Positions 4,693-5,125 of a stretch of DNA of 5,125 nt are shown here, in pieces (the stretch's first letter is position 1; each line of letters starts with the position of its first letter). Under the pieces are notes generated by a model that was given only the letters and a program-made list of their open reading frames with translations, did not search any database and was not told the DNA's origin. The DNA comes from Acidobacteriota bacterium. GTDB taxonomy: Bacteria > Actinomycetota > Acidimicrobiia > Spongiisociales > UBA5794. Both the position numbers and the translations under genes were made by a program. Location of the stretch: contig SMXV01000087.1 in NCBI GenBank assembly GCA_004356175.1, positions 1 through 5,125 of the forward strand. Direction: 5' to 3'.

Positions 4693-5125
4693 CTACTGGG
4701 GGCCGCCGATGATCTCGGCGTATCGGAGCAACAGCATCGGTGGGTAGAGACCGAGCTTGGCCGCCGTGTCGATGTTGATGAGAACGGTGAACCTGTCCAG
4801 GCCGATCACCTCGAGGTCGCCTGGCGTTGCGCCGTCGACCAGGATTCTCTCGGCCTGGCGACCGGCTAGTTGGCCCACGTTGTAGTAGGCGTTGGCGAGG
4901 GCGATCAGCGCGTCCGAGTCACGCACCATTGCTTCGTACGCAGTTGCGAGTGGGAGGCCTTCGTCGAGAGCAGCACCGGTGAGGAGATCGGCATTCGACA
5001 GGAGGAACGAGCTCGATCCGACATATAGGAAGTCGACGCCGCTCTCTGCGAGGTCAGCCACCGCAACCGAAATGTCCTCGACCAGCGGCGACCCGTCCGC
5101 CCCGTTGCGCAGGATCCGACTGACC
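4693..5125 (-). CDS. ABC transporter substrate-binding protein (ABC_sub_bind family), C-terminal part
   Basis: The frame is open from the TAG at 4693 to the window edge, giving 143 residues; the N-terminal part, including any signal peptide, lies outside. It matches the C-terminal lobe of ABC_sub_bind proteins (TrpX/YtrB-neighbour type): GVDFLYVGSSSFLLSNAD, the ligand-pocket region LPLATAYEAMVRDSDAL, the helix YYNVGQLAGRQAERIL, and the family ending in which a strand (FTVLINIDTAAKLGL) is followed by a proline turn and a terminal helix. These are extracytoplasmic binding proteins of ABC importers; tryptophan or tyrosine uptake is known for some, but the ligand here is unknown. A GTG at 5061 is internal, since homology runs past it. 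The ABC permease and ATPase may lie just outside, but on this strand nothing of them is inside the window. Confidence 0.87.
   Translation of the reverse strand, partial: VSRILRNGADGSPLVEDISVAVADLAESGVDFLYVGSSSFLLSNADLLTGAALDEGLPLATAYEAMVRDSDALIALANAYYNVGQLAGRQAERILVDGATPGDLEVIGLDRFTVLINIDTAAKLGLYPPMLLLRYAEIIGGPQ

Noticed and set aside
1..5125. CRISPR array, mobile element or defence island
   Set aside because: No regularly spaced repeats, transposase or integrase motifs, terminal inverted repeats, or recognisable toxin, nuclease-helicase or reverse transcriptase genes are present.

Overview
The window looks like chromosomal DNA of an actinobacterium (Actinomycetota), moderately GC-rich by eye. 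The main evidence is family content: an F420-type PPOX-fold oxidoreductase of the Rv3369 group, an actinobacterial HhH-GPD protein, and a mycobacterial-style siderophore-interacting protein fragment. The five best-supported genes without a Shine-Dalgarno all carry a TANNNT box 6 to 9 bases before the start codon, which is the actinobacterial leaderless-promoter pattern. An uncultured Acidimicrobiia-like lineage is a reasonable guess, but the sequence alone does not prove it.

Layout. Bases 1-155 hold no gene, only short heptad repeats. A 31-codon lipoprotein head with a good ribosome binding site (156-251, +) runs tail to tail into a two-gene minus-strand unit: a DHFR/RibD-fold reductase (248-763) and, upstream of it, a PPOX-class oxidoreductase (768-1160). 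Divergent from these, on the plus strand, are a DUF192 lipoprotein (1262-1771) and a tRNA U34 hydroxylase TrhO-like protein (from 1786). TrhO loses its family C-terminus near 2570, exactly where a minus-strand siderophore-interacting protein (start 2819) loses its own C-terminal part. The two genes are therefore joined by a reciprocal 3' truncation. A divergent EEP-fold phosphodiesterase follows (2859-3524). Next is a 619-base stretch without a confident gene (3525-4143) that contains a signal-peptide mini-ORF on the minus strand. The window ends with an HhH-GPD DNA-repair protein (4144-4692) and the C-terminal part of an ABC_sub_bind substrate-binding protein (4693-5125, minus), whose stop codons abut.

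How the genes relate. Most appear to be independent housekeeping or accessory genes rather than one pathway. The clearest functional unit is the DHFR-fold/PPOX pair, two small redox enzymes four bases apart. The most notable features are signs of genome remodelling (the TrhO/SIP junction and two signal-peptide-only ORFs), the recurring leaderless promoter motif, and a perfect inverted repeat over the -10 box of the truncated siderophore gene. I found no CRISPR array, transposase, integrase, RNA gene, toxin-antitoxin pair or defence system, and nothing I would call a new multi-gene system.
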